Positions 36,329-45,773 of a DNA stretch of 64,000 bases are shown here, piece after piece; the stretch's first letter is position 1; each line of letters starts with the position of its first letter. Below the pieces are notes generated by a model. It was not told where the DNA came from, made no database searches, and saw nothing but the letters and a program-made list of their open reading frames with translations. The DNA lies in assembly GCF_030380735.1 (NCBI RefSeq), contig NZ_JAUDRZ010000026.1, positions 1-64,000 of the forward strand, given 5' to 3'. A program made the translations under genes and the position numbers. Source of the stretch: Rhizobium sp. S152 (GTDB taxonomy: Bacteria > Pseudomonadota > Alphaproteobacteria > Rhizobiales > Rhizobiaceae).

Positions 36329-37848
36329 GCGTCCTCCGTTTTCTGTTGTGCGGCGGCGATGGCCTCGACGATTCGTTTAGTGCTGACGCTGTCGCCTGTC
36401 AGCTCCGCGACATGCTCGCGGTCGCGCAGCACGAGGACGCGCGAGCTATAGGCGACGAGTTCTTCTAACTCCGAGGAAATGACGATCAGCGACATGCCCT
36501 TGGAGCAGAGTTCCTCGATAAGCCGGATGATCTCCGCATGGGCGCCGACGTCGATGCCGCGGGTCGGTTCGTCCAGGATCAGGAAATTCGGATTGGTGGC
36601 GAGCCACCGCGCCAGGATCGCTTTCTGCTGGTTGCCGCCGGAGAGCTGGCGGATCGGCTTCTCCCGGTCCGTCGTGCGGATATCCAGCGCCTTGATGTAG
36701 TGGTCCGCGAGTGTGTTCTGCTCGCCGCGTGACAGCGGCCGCGCCCATCCACGGCGTGCCTGCAGCGCCAGCGCGATGTTTTCGCGAATGGAGAGGTCGC
36801 CGACGATGCCGTCTGTCTTGCGGTCCTCGGGGCAGAAGCCGAATCCGTTGCGGATCGCGGTGCGCGGGTTGGAGAGTGCCACCGTCTTGCCGTCGATCGC
36901 CACGGTGCCGCTATCGGCATTCTCGATGCCGAAGAGGAGTTCCGCCGTTTCAGTTCTGCCTGAGCCGAGAAGTCCGGCAACGCCCACTACTTCGCCGACA
37001 CGCACGTCGAGATCGAATGGCTTTACCTTGCCGCGTTTCCCGTAGCCCTTGAAGCTGTATTTGACAGGCCCTGCCTTGACCGTGCGTTCGCCGACGGCTG
37101 CCTCGGCATGGGCGAGCTCGTGGCCCAGCATCATCGATATCAGGCTCTGGCGCGGCAAATCGGCCTTCTCGCGCGTGCCGACCAGCTTACCGTTGCGCAG
37201 CACCGTGATGCGGTCACTGATCTCGTAGACTTGTTCCAGAAAATGCGTAATGAAGACAATGCCCAATCCGCGCTTCTTCAAGTCACGTATGATGCCGAAG
37301 AGCATCGCCACTTCCTGTGTGTCCAGGCTGGCGGTAGGCTCGTCGAGGATGAGGACCTTGCCGGATAGGTCGACGGCCCGGGCAATGGCGATCACCTGCT
37401 GCACGGCGACCGAGAAGCGGTCAAGCTGCGCGGTAACGTCGATATCCATGCCATACTGCTTGAGCAGCGCGCGGGCGTCGCGGTTCATCGCGCGGACATC
37501 GACCATGCCGAAGCGTCGCGGCTGGCGACCGATGAACAGGTTCTCGGCGACGCTGAGATTGGGAAGGAGGTTTACCTCCTGATAGACGGTGCCGATCCCG
37601 AGCTTCTGCGCAGCCAGCGTATCGGCGGGATCGATCTCCGCGCCGTCGAGAAGCAGCGTGCCCTCGTCGCGGTGATACGCCCCGGTGATGCACTTGATCA
37701 GCGTCGACTTGCCGGCGCCGTTTTCGCCGAGCAGCGCGTGCACTTCGCCCTTCCGTAACGAGAATTCGACCTTGTCGAGCGCCACCGCGCCGGGGAAGAA
37801 TTTCGATATCCCGGACGCCTCAAGAACGTTCTCGAAATCGTGAATCAT
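36325..37848 (-). CDS. ytfR: Galactofuranose-type sugar ABC transporter ATP-binding protein
   Basis: This encodes 507 residues with two ABC modules in tandem. The first has Walker A GENGAGKST at 41-49 and Walker B LILDEPTAS. The second has a relaxed Walker A (GLLGSGRTE), the signature LSGGNQQKAILARW and LILDEPTRGIDVG. Such fused ATPases energise monosaccharide importers. I start at ATG 37846-37848 (MIHDFENVLEAS); the 28-codon extension upstream is rejected because it runs over an intercistronic hairpin. It follows ytfQ after about 120 bases that contain that hairpin. Confidence 0.94.
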   Translation of the reverse strand: MIHDFENVLEASGISKFFPGAVALDKVEFSLRKGEVHALLGENGAGKSTLIKCITGAYHRDEGTLLLDGAEIDPADTLAAQKLGIGTVYQEVNLLPNLSVAENLFIGRQPRRFGMVDVRAMNRDARALLKQYGMDIDVTAQLDRFSVAVQQVIAIARAVDLSGKVLILDEPTASLDTQEVAMLFGIIRDLKKRGLGIVFITHFLEQVYEISDRITVLRNGKLVGTREKADLPRQSLISMMLGHELAHAEAAVGERTVKAGPVKYSFKGYGKRGKVKPFDLDVRVGEVVGVAGLLGSGRTETAELLFGIENADSGTVAIDGKTVALSNPRTAIRNGFGFCPEDRKTDGIVGDLSIRENIALALQARRGWARPLSRGEQNTLADHYIKALDIRTTDREKPIRQLSGGNQQKAILARWLATNPNFLILDEPTRGIDVGAHAEIIRLIEELCSKGMSLIVISSELEELVAYSSRVLVLRDREHVAELTGDSVSTKRIVEAIAAAQQKTEDA

Positions 37849-37926
37849 GAAAGCGGCTTTTCCTGATATTGACCCAGAATGCCCCGCCGTTTCGGGACAT
37901 GACGTCCCTGTCGGCGGCCGGCAGTT

Positions 37927-37955
37927 CCGCACCGGTCCATGATGGACCGGTGCGG
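37927..37955 (-). terminator. Intercistronic hairpin between ytfQ and ytfR
   Basis: CCGCACCGGTCCA (37927-37939) pairs perfectly with TGGACCGGTGCGG (37943-37955) over a three-base loop, 14 bases after the ytfQ stop codon. It lacks a strong T-run on the minus strand, so it is more likely to stabilise ytfQ mRNA or cause partial termination than to end the operon. Confidence 0.7.
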
Positions 37956-37968
37956 TTCCAGTTTGAGA

Positions 37969-38931
37969 TCAGTAGCCGAGGCCCTTCTTGGACTCGTACA
38001 CCTTCTTCGGATCGTCAGCCTGGGTGTAGAGCTTCGATTCCGTCTGGATCCACTTCGGCGGAGCCTTCTTGTCCTTGAGGTAGGCGTCGAGCGCGTCGAA
38101 TGCCGGACCAGCCATGTTCGGCGTCAGCTCGACGGTCGCGTTGGCTTCGCCGGCTTCCATCGCCTTGAAGATATCGGGAACCGAGTCGATCGAGACGACG
38201 AGGATGTCCTTGCCCGGCTTCAGGCCGGCTTCCTTGATTGCCTGGATGCCGCCGACAGCCATGTCGTCGTTATGGGCGTAGAGGGCGCAGATGTCCTTGC
38301 CACCATTCTCGGCCTTCAGGAAGCTTTCCATGACTTCCTTGCCCTTGGTGCGGGTAAAGTCGCCGGTCTGGCTGCGAACGATCTTGAAGTTCGACTTGCC
38401 AGCGATTGCTTCCTCGAAGCCCTTCTTGCGGGCGATCGCAGGCGACGAGCCGGTGGTGCCCTGAAGCTCGACGATGTCGCACTTCTTGTCGCCGACGGTC
38501 TTCACCAGCCAGTCGCCGGCAACCTTGCCTTCGTGCACCTGGTCAGACGTGACGGCTGTCAGGTAGAGATCTTCAGGCGCCTTGATGGTGCGGTCGAGCA
38601 GGATGACCGGGATATCGGCTTCCTTGGCTTCCTTGAGCACTGCATCCCAGCCGGTTTCGACGACTGGTGCGAGCAGGATGGCGTTGACGCCCTGCGCGAT
38701 GAAGGAGCGGATCGCCTTGATCTGGTTTTCCTGCTTCTGCTGCGCATCGGCGAACTTGAGGTCGATGCCGCGCTTCTTGGCTTCTTCCTTGGTGACAGTC
38801 GTCTCGGCGGCGCGCCAGCCGGATTCCGAGCCGATCTGCGAGAAGCCCACGACCAGTTCGGCAGCCTGCGCCGAACCGAACATGCAGGCAGCAATAACGG
38901 TTGCACTCAGAAGTGCGTTCTTCAATTTCAT
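37969..38931 (-). CDS. ytfQ: Galactofuranose-type sugar ABC transporter substrate-binding protein
   Basis: This encodes 320 residues: a signal peptide (about 1-23, ending SAQA) and a periplasmic binding domain of the ribose/galactofuranose group (Peripla_BP_4). Landmarks are LVVGFSQIGSESGWRAAET, FIAQGVNAILLAPVVETGW, VILLDRTI and ALYAHNDDMAVGGIQAIKEAG. The QIGSESGWR start is particularly like E. coli YtfQ, which binds furanose galactose. It is the first gene of the operon; the start is ATG 38929-38931. The region upstream (38932-39025) is AT-rich and should hold its promoter and the GntR operator, but I cannot pick the operator with confidence. Confidence 0.93.
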   Translation of the reverse strand: MKLKNALLSATVIAACMFGSAQAAELVVGFSQIGSESGWRAAETTVTKEEAKKRGIDLKFADAQQKQENQIKAIRSFIAQGVNAILLAPVVETGWDAVLKEAKEADIPVILLDRTIKAPEDLYLTAVTSDQVHEGKVAGDWLVKTVGDKKCDIVELQGTTGSSPAIARKKGFEEAIAGKSNFKIVRSQTGDFTRTKGKEVMESFLKAENGGKDICALYAHNDDMAVGGIQAIKEAGLKPGKDILVVSIDSVPDIFKAMEAGEANATVELTPNMAGPAFDALDAYLKDKKAPPKWIQTESKLYTQADDPKKVYESKKGLGY

Positions 38932-39025
38932 GATTTCCTCCCAAAGCCGCCTCCTCGCGGCACATGTAAGAAAAATCATATAGTATTACTTTTGTAAATG
39001 CACATTTTGGCATGCAACGCAGCAA

Positions 39026-39052
39026 AAAGGGCGCCGTAAACGGGCGCCCTTT
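39026..39052 (-). terminator. Terminator of the BMP-type transporter operon
   Basis: AAAGGGCGCC (39026-39035) pairs with GGCGCCCTTT (39043-39052) and is followed on the minus strand by TTTTT. It ends the operon whose last gene stops at 39081. Confidence 0.85.
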
Positions 39053-39080
39053 CGCATTTGCAAACAGGTGTTTGCCGCGA

Positions 39081-40154
39081 TCACTTCGGCAGCTTGTCGT
39101 CCACGCCTTCGACGTAGAAATTCATGCCGAGAAGCGTGCCGTCGTCGGCCTTTTCGCCGGCCTTCAGCCAGGGCGTGCCGTCCTGCTTGTTGATCGGGCC
39201 GGTGAAGGGATGCAGCTCGCCGGACTTGATCTTGGCTTCGGTGTCCTGGGCCATCTTCTTCACGTCGTCGGGCATGTTGGTGTAGTCGGCCATCTTGAGG
39301 ATGCCGTCCTTCAGGCCGTCCCAGCTCTGCTCGGACTTCCAGGTGCCGTCGAGCAGCGCGTGCACGCGCTTGGAGTAGTAGTTACCCCAAGTGTCGACGA
39401 TTGCCGTCAGCTGTGCCTTCGGGCCGGCCGCGATCATGTCGGACGCTTGGCCGAACGCGTGGATGCCGCGTTCTTCGGCAACCTGCATCGGCGCGGTGGT
39501 GTCGGTGTGCTGCGTCAGCACGTCGACGCCCTGGTCGACCATGGCCTTGGCGGCGTCGGCTTCCTTGCCCGGGTCGAACCAGGTGTTGACCCAGATGACC
39601 TTGAGCTTGAAATCGGGATCGATCGACTTCGCGCCCTGCTCGAAGGAATTGATGCCCATGACGACTTCAGGGATCGGGAACGAGGCGATATAGGCGGCGC
39701 CGTGGTTCTTCGAGGTCTTCGCGGCGATCTGGCCGAGGATGTAGCGGCCTTCGTAGAAGCGCGAGTTGTAGGTCGCGAGGTTAGGGCCGGACTTGTAGCC
39801 GGTGCCATGCTCGAACTTCACGTCAGGGAACTTCGCGGCAACCTTGACGGTGGCGTCCATGAAGCCGAACGACGTCGTGAAGATCAGCTTGCAGCCGGAG
39901 CGGGCGAGACGCTCGATGGCGCGCTCTGCATCCGGACCCTCAGGAACGTTTTCGAGATAAGGCGTGTCGATCTTGTCGCCGAATTCCTTTTGGATCTGCT
40001 GGCGGCCGAGGTCGTGCGCCTGCGAGTAGCCGCCGTCGGTGTGCGAGCCGACATAGACGAAGCAGACCTTGGTCTTGTCGGCGGCTTGAGCAGCCGAGCC
40101 AACGCTCAAAATGGCAGCTGCCGAAGCGGCAAATGCGAATGCTAGTCTCTTCAT
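39081..40154 (-). CDS. BMP family ABC transporter substrate-binding protein
   Basis: This encodes 357 residues with a signal peptide (about 1-25, ending AAQA) and a BMP/PnrA domain, including FVYVGSHTDGGYSQAHDLGRQ, FTTSFGFMDATVKVA, VWVNTWFDPGKEADAAK-like VNTWFDPGKEADAAKA and DVLTQHTDTTAPM. Proteins of this family bind purine nucleosides in several bacteria; the ligand here is inferred, not shown. There is no lipobox, so it is free in the periplasm. It is the last gene transcribed in an operon ATPase-permease-permease-binding protein and has its own 47-base gap, with a terminator behind it. Confidence 0.92.
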   Translation of the reverse strand: MKRLAFAFAASAAAILSVGSAAQAADKTKVCFVYVGSHTDGGYSQAHDLGRQQIQKEFGDKIDTPYLENVPEGPDAERAIERLARSGCKLIFTTSFGFMDATVKVAAKFPDVKFEHGTGYKSGPNLATYNSRFYEGRYILGQIAAKTSKNHGAAYIASFPIPEVVMGINSFEQGAKSIDPDFKLKVIWVNTWFDPGKEADAAKAMVDQGVDVLTQHTDTTAPMQVAEERGIHAFGQASDMIAAGPKAQLTAIVDTWGNYYSKRVHALLDGTWKSEQSWDGLKDGILKMADYTNMPDDVKKMAQDTEAKIKSGELHPFTGPINKQDGTPWLKAGEKADDGTLLGMNFYVEGVDDKLPK

Positions 40155-40201
40155 GATAACCCCTGTTGGTTTGAAGTTTCCGAGTTCGTTTTGTTCTTGT
40201 C

Positions 40202-41122
40202 CTAGCGTTCCGGGACGAATGGTTTTCCCAGGGACGCGGGCGTGTTGATCAGCGTCGTGCGCCGATTATGAGAAATGATGACGAGAACCACAATAGTCGC
40301 CGCATAGGGCAGCATCGACAGGAACTGCGCCGGGATGCCGATACCGAAAGCCTGCGCGTGGAGCTGCAGGATGGTAACCGCGCCGAATAGGTAGCCTCCG
40401 GCAAACACCCGCCACGGACGCCACGAGGCGAATACGACAAGCGCCAGCGTGATCCAGCCGCGACCGGACGACATGTTCTCCACCCATTGCGGCGTGTAGA
40501 CCAGCGATAGCTGCGCGCCCGCAAGCCCCGCGCAGGCGCCGCCGAACATCACCGCGAGATAGCGGGTGCGGATGACGCCGATGCCGAGTGCATGCGCAGA
40601 ACCGTGGCTGTCGCCGATGGCACGCAGCTTGAGGCCGGCGCGGCTGCGGAACAGGAACCAGCTGACGCCGAAAACCAGCGCCAGCGACAGGTAGAAGGTC
40701 AGGTCTTGCCGGAACAGCACCGAGCCGATGAATGGCAGGTCGGAGAGATAAGGCACGACGATCGGCACAAGCCGCACGCCGGGCACGCTGACATAGCCCT
40801 CGCCGAGCATGCCGGAGAGGCCGAGGCCGAGGATGGTCAGCGCCAGACCAGTCGCCACCTGATTGGCGACCAGCGTCAGCGTCAGGAAGGCGAACAGCAG
40901 CGAAAACAGCGCGCCCATGCCTATACCCGCCAACAGCCCGATGTAGGGCGACCCCGACATCTGCGCCCCGGCGAATGCCGCGACGGCGCCCATGATCATC
41001 ATCCCCTCGACGCCGAGGTTGAGCACGCCCGAGCGTTCGGTCACCAGCTCGCCGAGGGCGGCGATGACGAGCGGCGTCGACGCCGTGATGACTGTCAGCA
41101 GGATGGCTTCGAAAATGCTCAT
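40202..41122 (-). CDS. ABC transporter permease (nucleoside/BMP type)
   Basis: This encodes 306 residues of a BPD_transp_2 permease with about eight helices; the conserved TERSGVLNLGVEGMMIMGAV segment lies near the N-terminus. The start is ATG 41120-41122 (MSIFEAILL), overlapping the preceding permease stop by four bases; the much longer open frame upstream is only a shadow of that permease. It should pair with the 41119-42204 product. Confidence 0.92.
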   Translation of the reverse strand: MSIFEAILLTVITASTPLVIAALGELVTERSGVLNLGVEGMMIMGAVAAFAGAQMSGSPYIGLLAGIGMGALFSLLFAFLTLTLVANQVATGLALTILGLGLSGMLGEGYVSVPGVRLVPIVVPYLSDLPFIGSVLFRQDLTFYLSLALVFGVSWFLFRSRAGLKLRAIGDSHGSAHALGIGVIRTRYLAVMFGGACAGLAGAQLSLVYTPQWVENMSSGRGWITLALVVFASWRPWRVFAGGYLFGAVTILQLHAQAFGIGIPAQFLSMLPYAATIVVLVIISHNRRTTLINTPASLGKPFVPER

Positions 41123-42204
41123 GCGACGCCTCCCCGAATGCGCGACCAGACGATGCGGATCTTGTAGGCGATCAGCGTGTCGCAGGAGAGCACGAAAAAC
41201 AGCAGCAGCCCCTGGAAGACGCGGGTCACCTTGTCGGAGACGCCGATCGACAGCTGCGCCGCCTCGCCGCCGAGATAGGTCAGCGCCAGCACCAGGCCGG
41301 AGGCGATGATGCCGAGCGGATTGAGTCGTCCGAGGAAGGCGACGATGATCGCGGTAAAGCCGTAGCCCGGCGAGATCGCCGGCTGCAGGTGGCCGATCGA
41401 GCCGGACACTTCGGAAATGCCTGCAAGGCCTGCCAGCGCGCCGGAGAAGAGGAAGCTGAACCAGATCATCTTCTTCGACGAGAAACCGGCGAAGCGCCCT
41501 GCCCGTTCCGACTGGCCGAGGACGACGATCTCGAAGCCCTTGAGCGTATATTTCAGCATGAACCAGACGAGGATCGCGGCGATGATCGCGAAGATGAAGG
41601 CCCAGTGGGCACGGCCGGACTCTTCCCAGATCGCCGGCAGCACCGCTTCTGGCGGAAAGGAGACGCTTTCGGGGAAATTGAATCCGGCCGGATTGCGCCA
41701 TGCGCCACGGATCAGCCAGTCGAGAAACAGCTGCGCGATATAGACCAGCATCAGGCTGGTCAGGATCTCGTTGGTGTTGAAATGCGCCTTGAGCAGAGCC
41801 GGGATGCCGGCAAACAGCGCCCCGCCGAGCGCGCCCATGATCAGCATCAGCGGCAGAACGAGCGGCGAGTGCCATTCGGTGAACAGGATCGGCAGGATCG
41901 AGCCAGTGATCGCGCCCATGGTGAACTGACCCTCGGCGCCAATGTTCCAGTTGTTGGAGCGATAGCAGACGGCAAGGCCGACGGCGATCATGATCAGCGG
42001 CGCGGCCTTGATCGCCAATTCGTGCAGTGACCAGACCTCAAGCAGCGGCTCGAGGAAGAAGGCATCCAGCGCCTCGATCGGGTTTTTGCCGAGGATTTCG
42101 AACATGATCGCGCCGGCGACGAGCGTCAGCACCAACGCCAGAAGCGGCGACACGAGGCCATAGAGCTTCGACGCCTGCGGGCGCTTTTCGAGTTCAATGC
42201 GCAT
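41119..42204 (-). CDS. ABC transporter permease (nucleoside/BMP type)
   Basis: This encodes 361 residues, about nine membrane helices, with the hallmark NNWNIGAEGQFTMGAI in the middle (the family signature NIGxEGQ). Upstream it overlaps the ATPase gene by eleven bases, downstream the second permease by four. Substrate follows the binding protein, probably a nucleoside. Confidence 0.92.
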   Translation of the reverse strand: MRIELEKRPQASKLYGLVSPLLALVLTLVAGAIMFEILGKNPIEALDAFFLEPLLEVWSLHELAIKAAPLIMIAVGLAVCYRSNNWNIGAEGQFTMGAITGSILPILFTEWHSPLVLPLMLIMGALGGALFAGIPALLKAHFNTNEILTSLMLVYIAQLFLDWLIRGAWRNPAGFNFPESVSFPPEAVLPAIWEESGRAHWAFIFAIIAAILVWFMLKYTLKGFEIVVLGQSERAGRFAGFSSKKMIWFSFLFSGALAGLAGISEVSGSIGHLQPAISPGYGFTAIIVAFLGRLNPLGIIASGLVLALTYLGGEAAQLSIGVSDKVTRVFQGLLLFFVLSCDTLIAYKIRIVWSRIRGGVA

Positions 42205-43768
42205 GCGTGGTCTCCGATGCGGCCTTGCTTTCGTGCAGGCCGCCCATCAGCAGGCCGATCTTCTCACGTGTCAGTTCGCCTGATGGAAACGGCGAGGAAA
42301 GCCGTCCCTCGGAGATGACGGCGATATCGGTCGCGACCTCGAAGATCTCGTCCAGATCCTGGCTGATGACGACGACCGCCGAACCGTTGCGGGCGAGATC
42401 GACCAGTGCCTGGCGGATGCGGCTGGCGGCACCGGCGTCCACGCCCCAGGTCGGCTGGTTGACGACGAGGACGGCGGGCTGGCGGTCGAGCTCGCGACCG
42501 ACGATGAATTTCTGCAGATTGCCGCCGGAAAGCGAACCGGCGGCCGGATCCTCGCCGCTCTTGCGCACGTCCATTTCCTCGGAAATGCGCTTGGCCGCGT
42601 TCTTCACCGCGCTGCGACGAATGATCTTCAGGAAGCCGCCGGCGAGAAACGCCTTGCGGTCCGACTGGCTGCGCGCCAGCACGAGGTTATCGGAAAGCTT
42701 CATCGCGGAGACGGCGGCATGGCCATGACGTTCCTCGGGAACGAAGCCCGCGCCGATCATCCTTCGCGCCGTTATGCCGAGCGTGCCGACCGGTTTGTTG
42801 CGGATGATGATGGCATCCGGTGTCGCGACCGGATATTCGCCCGACAGCGCGTCGAACAACTCGCTCTGGCCATTGCCGGCAACGCCGGCGATGGCGAGGA
42901 TTTCGCCCGAACAGACCTTCAGCGATACATCCTTCAGCGGCATGGCAAAGGGCGTTCGTGCTGCGACTGAGAGCCCGGAGACGGCAAGCTGCACCTCGCC
43001 CTTGCTGCCGCGTTCCGGATGGGTGACAGCCGCGATGTCGTTGCCCACCATCATGCGCGCAAGCGACGCCGGCGTTTCCTGGCGTGGATCGCAGGCCCCG
43101 GTGACCCTGCCGTGGCGCAGAACCGTTGCGCGGTCGCAGATGCGCTGCACCTCTTCGAGCCTGTGGCTGATATAGAGAACCGAACGTCCCTCTGCCTTAA
43201 GCTTGAACAGCGTCTCGAACAGTTTGTCGGCTTCCTGCGGCGTCAGCACCGAGGTCGGCTCGTCGAGGATGATCAGCTTCGGGTTCTGCAGCAGCGCGCG
43301 CACGATCTCGATGCGCTGGCGCTCGCCGACGGAGAGATCGGCGACATGGGCATGCGGATCGAGCGGCAGGCCGTAGGCCCGCGAAAGCGCCCTCGCCTCC
43401 TCGGCGATCTTGCCGATCGGGATGCTGTCGTCGAGCGACAGCGCGATGTTTTCGGCGACCGTCAGCGCCTCGAACAGCGAGAAATGCTGGAACACCATGC
43501 CGATGCCGAGCTTGCGGGCATCGCCGGGAGACGCGATCGAAACGGGATTGCCGCTCCAGACAATCTGGCCTTCCGTCGGCTCTAGAACGCCGAACAGCAT
43601 CTTCACCAGGGTCGACTTGCCCGCGCCATTCTCGCCGAGAAGAGCGTGGATTTCGCCGGGGGCTATATCAAGATCGATATGGTCGCAGGCAGTAAAGCTG
43701 CCAAAGAGCTTCGTCAGCTTCTGAACCGACAGTAACGCACCGGCAATCGGCGCATTCGATGACGACAC
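42194..43768 (-). CDS. ABC transporter ATP-binding protein (nucleoside/BMP type)
   Basis: This encodes 524 residues with two ABC modules. The first is complete (GENGAGKS at 45-52, signature LSVGERQRIEIVRALL, LILDEPTSVL-type IILDEPTS). The second is degenerate, with GVAGNGQS in place of Walker A and VVNQPTWGVD in place of Walker B, so the Glu base is replaced by Gln, as is usual for these fused sugar and nucleoside ATPases. The start is GTG at 43766-43768. It is the first gene of the transporter operon. Confidence 0.92.
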   Translation of the reverse strand: MSSSNAPIAGALLSVQKLTKLFGSFTACDHIDLDIAPGEIHALLGENGAGKSTLVKMLFGVLEPTEGQIVWSGNPVSIASPGDARKLGIGMVFQHFSLFEALTVAENIALSLDDSIPIGKIAEEARALSRAYGLPLDPHAHVADLSVGERQRIEIVRALLQNPKLIILDEPTSVLTPQEADKLFETLFKLKAEGRSVLYISHRLEEVQRICDRATVLRHGRVTGACDPRQETPASLARMMVGNDIAAVTHPERGSKGEVQLAVSGLSVAARTPFAMPLKDVSLKVCSGEILAIAGVAGNGQSELFDALSGEYPVATPDAIIIRNKPVGTLGITARRMIGAGFVPEERHGHAAVSAMKLSDNLVLARSQSDRKAFLAGGFLKIIRRSAVKNAAKRISEEMDVRKSGEDPAAGSLSGGNLQKFIVGRELDRQPAVLVVNQPTWGVDAGAASRIRQALVDLARNGSAVVVISQDLDEIFEVATDIAVISEGRLSSPFPSGELTREKIGLLMGGLHESKAASETTHAH

Positions 43769-43809
43769 GTTCCCTCATTTCCCCCCGCTGTCCCCATCCT
43801 TTGCGGACT

Positions 43810-44790
43810 TTATGGGATCAGCAGCGTCGTTCCGGTAGTTCTTCTGGATTCCAAATCCGAGTGGGCTCGCCCGACCTCACGTAACGGATAGGTCTGGTTG
43901 ATATTGATACGCACTTTGTTGCTCAGCACAACATCAAATAACGCGTTTGCACAATCCTTAAGCTCCCCAGCCGTGGCGATATAGCTGAAAAGTGTAGGCC
44001 TTGTCGCAAACAACGAGCCCCGCTGTGCCAGCATTGCTAGCGAGAAGTCTTCGATGGGCCCGGACGACTGTCCGAAGGAGACGAACATGCCGAGCCGCTT
44101 CAGGCAATCGAGCGATTGCGGAAAGGTATCGCGTCCAATGGAGTCATAGACGACGTCCACGCCTTTGCCGCCGGTGATCTCGCGCACCCGGTCGAGGAAG
44201 GTCTCGGTTTTGTAGTTGATGACGTGATCATAGCCGTGGTCGAGAGCGATCTTCACTTTCTCGTCCGATCCGGCCGTGCCGATGACGGTTGCGCCCAGCG
44301 CCTTGGCCCATTGCCCGGCGATCTGCCCAACCCCGCCGGCCGCGGCATGAAACAGCAATACCGTCTCCGGCCCAACCTTGAAGGTCCGCCGCAGCAGATA
44401 TTCCGCCGTCATTCCCTTAAGCATCATCGCGGCCGCCGTTTCCAGCGAGATGCCGTCGGGCACCTTGACGAGATGCTTGGTCTCGATGTTGCGTTCGACG
44501 CTGTAGGCGCCATCCGAACCCGCATAGGCGACACGATCGCCGACCGCGAAATCGGTCACGCCGGGGCCGACCGCGGTCACCGTTCCCGCCGCTTCCTTGC
44601 CGGTGACGAAAGGCAGATGCGGCGCCTTATAGAGACCGGTACGAAAGTAGACATCGATGAAATTCAGGCCGATGGCGGCGTGACGAATCTGCACTTCGCC
44701 CGAGGACGGCGGCGGCAGATCCAGATCGACAAACTCGAAGACCTCAGGTCCGCCGGTCTTGCTGAACGAAACTGCCTGCGTCTTGCTCAT
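43810..44790 (-). CDS. NADPH:quinone oxidoreductase (zinc-independent MDR family)
   Basis: This encodes 326 residues of the QOR branch of medium-chain reductases. The substrate domain shows GLNFIDVYFRTGLY and GKEAAGTVTAVGPGV, and the Rossmann domain has FHAAAGGVGQIAGQWAKALGA for NADPH. The structural zinc cysteines of alcohol dehydrogenases are absent, as expected for the family. It probably reduces quinones by one electron or acts on another enone; the substrate is not predictable. It lies nine bases downstream of pcs in the same direction. Confidence 0.92.
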   Translation of the reverse strand: MSKTQAVSFSKTGGPEVFEFVDLDLPPPSSGEVQIRHAAIGLNFIDVYFRTGLYKAPHLPFVTGKEAAGTVTAVGPGVTDFAVGDRVAYAGSDGAYSVERNIETKHLVKVPDGISLETAAAMMLKGMTAEYLLRRTFKVGPETVLLFHAAAGGVGQIAGQWAKALGATVIGTAGSDEKVKIALDHGYDHVINYKTETFLDRVREITGGKGVDVVYDSIGRDTFPQSLDCLKRLGMFVSFGQSSGPIEDFSLAMLAQRGSLFATRPTLFSYIATAGELKDCANALFDVVLSNKVRININQTYPLREVGRAHSDLESRRTTGTTLLIP

Positions 44791-44799
44791 GGTACTGTC

Positions 44800-45528
44800 C
44801 TAGTTCTTGCGTCCGAGCGAAGGGAAAAGCTGCAGCACGGCGCCGATGCAATAGAGATAGATACCGCTCAGGATGAAGAGGACAATTGCCCATTGAGGCG
44901 TGTTGAAGTGCGCCAGCAGCGAATACATACCGAGCGCCGACCACAGGAAGAACACCGCGAGGTTCAATGTCCGCAGCCTCTGCACGCGCACGGGATGCAG
45001 GAAGTTGATCGGCAGGAAGGTCAGGACGACCGAAACCGTGACCACGGATAGCGCAGTGATGGCGCTGGCATCGATGACGAACAGCGTGAAGACGATCATG
45101 TTCCAGACAACAGGAAAGCCCGAGAAGAAATACTCGTCGGTCTTCATGCCCATGTCGGCATAATAGATCGCGCTCGACACGACGATCATACCCGCCGCCA
45201 CAAAGGACCAGGGCTCGCCGATCATGCCGCTCTGGTAAAGCGCGAAGGCCGGCAACAGCACGTAGGTGACGTAGTCGATGATGTTGTCGAGCGTATCGCC
45301 GGACCAGTTCGGCAACACTTCCTTGACCTTCACCTTGCGCGCGATCGGACCGTCGATGCCGTCGACCAGCAATGCGAGACCAAGCCACCAGAACATGTCG
45401 ATGAAGCGATGCTCGGCCGCCGCGACCACGCCCAGGAATGCGAGGAACGAACCCGATGCCGTCAGAATATGGACGGAAAAGGCGCGCATCTCCGCATACG
45501 GTACACGCTTGTAATTGAAAATCTTCAT
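44800..45528 (-). CDS. pcs: Phosphatidylcholine synthase
   Basis: This encodes 242 residues of Pcs, an inner-membrane enzyme that makes phosphatidylcholine in one step from CDP-diacylglycerol and free choline, a pathway found in rhizobia, Agrobacterium and some pathogens. The modified CDP-alcohol phosphotransferase motif DG-x2-AR-x12-G-x3-D-x3-D is exact, beginning DGPIAR near residue 60 and ending DTLDNIID. There are about eight membrane helices. The start is ATG 45526-45528 (MKIFNYKRVPYAEM), rejecting a 43-codon extension. It is divergent from fpr. Confidence 0.97.
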   Translation of the reverse strand: MKIFNYKRVPYAEMRAFSVHILTASGSFLAFLGVVAAAEHRFIDMFWWLGLALLVDGIDGPIARKVKVKEVLPNWSGDTLDNIIDYVTYVLLPAFALYQSGMIGEPWSFVAAGMIVVSSAIYYADMGMKTDEYFFSGFPVVWNMIVFTLFVIDASAITALSVVTVSVVLTFLPINFLHPVRVQRLRTLNLAVFFLWSALGMYSLLAHFNTPQWAIVLFILSGIYLYCIGAVLQLFPSLGRKN

Positions 45529-45773
45529 GTTTCCCCGACCTGCCGATGGCATCCGCACCCGGCAGGCGCGGTTTTGGCCTAATATGCATCCTTTGCTTCG
45601 CTTCGCCAGAGCAAAAGCGCTCGGCCCACAGGGGCTGCCGAATCCTGACAATGACACGCATATTTCGTGCAGGCGGCGTCGGAAAGAATGGAATACCTTT
45701 AAATCAACACCTATTTGTAATATCTCGCTCGCATCCGAAAGTTCATCCGACGAATACGGGATCCGATACCGAA

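Noticed and set aside
41123..41875. Extension of the second BMP permease frame to 557 codons
   Set aside because: It is the shadow of the neighbouring permease; the ATG at 41122 gives a normal family N-terminus.
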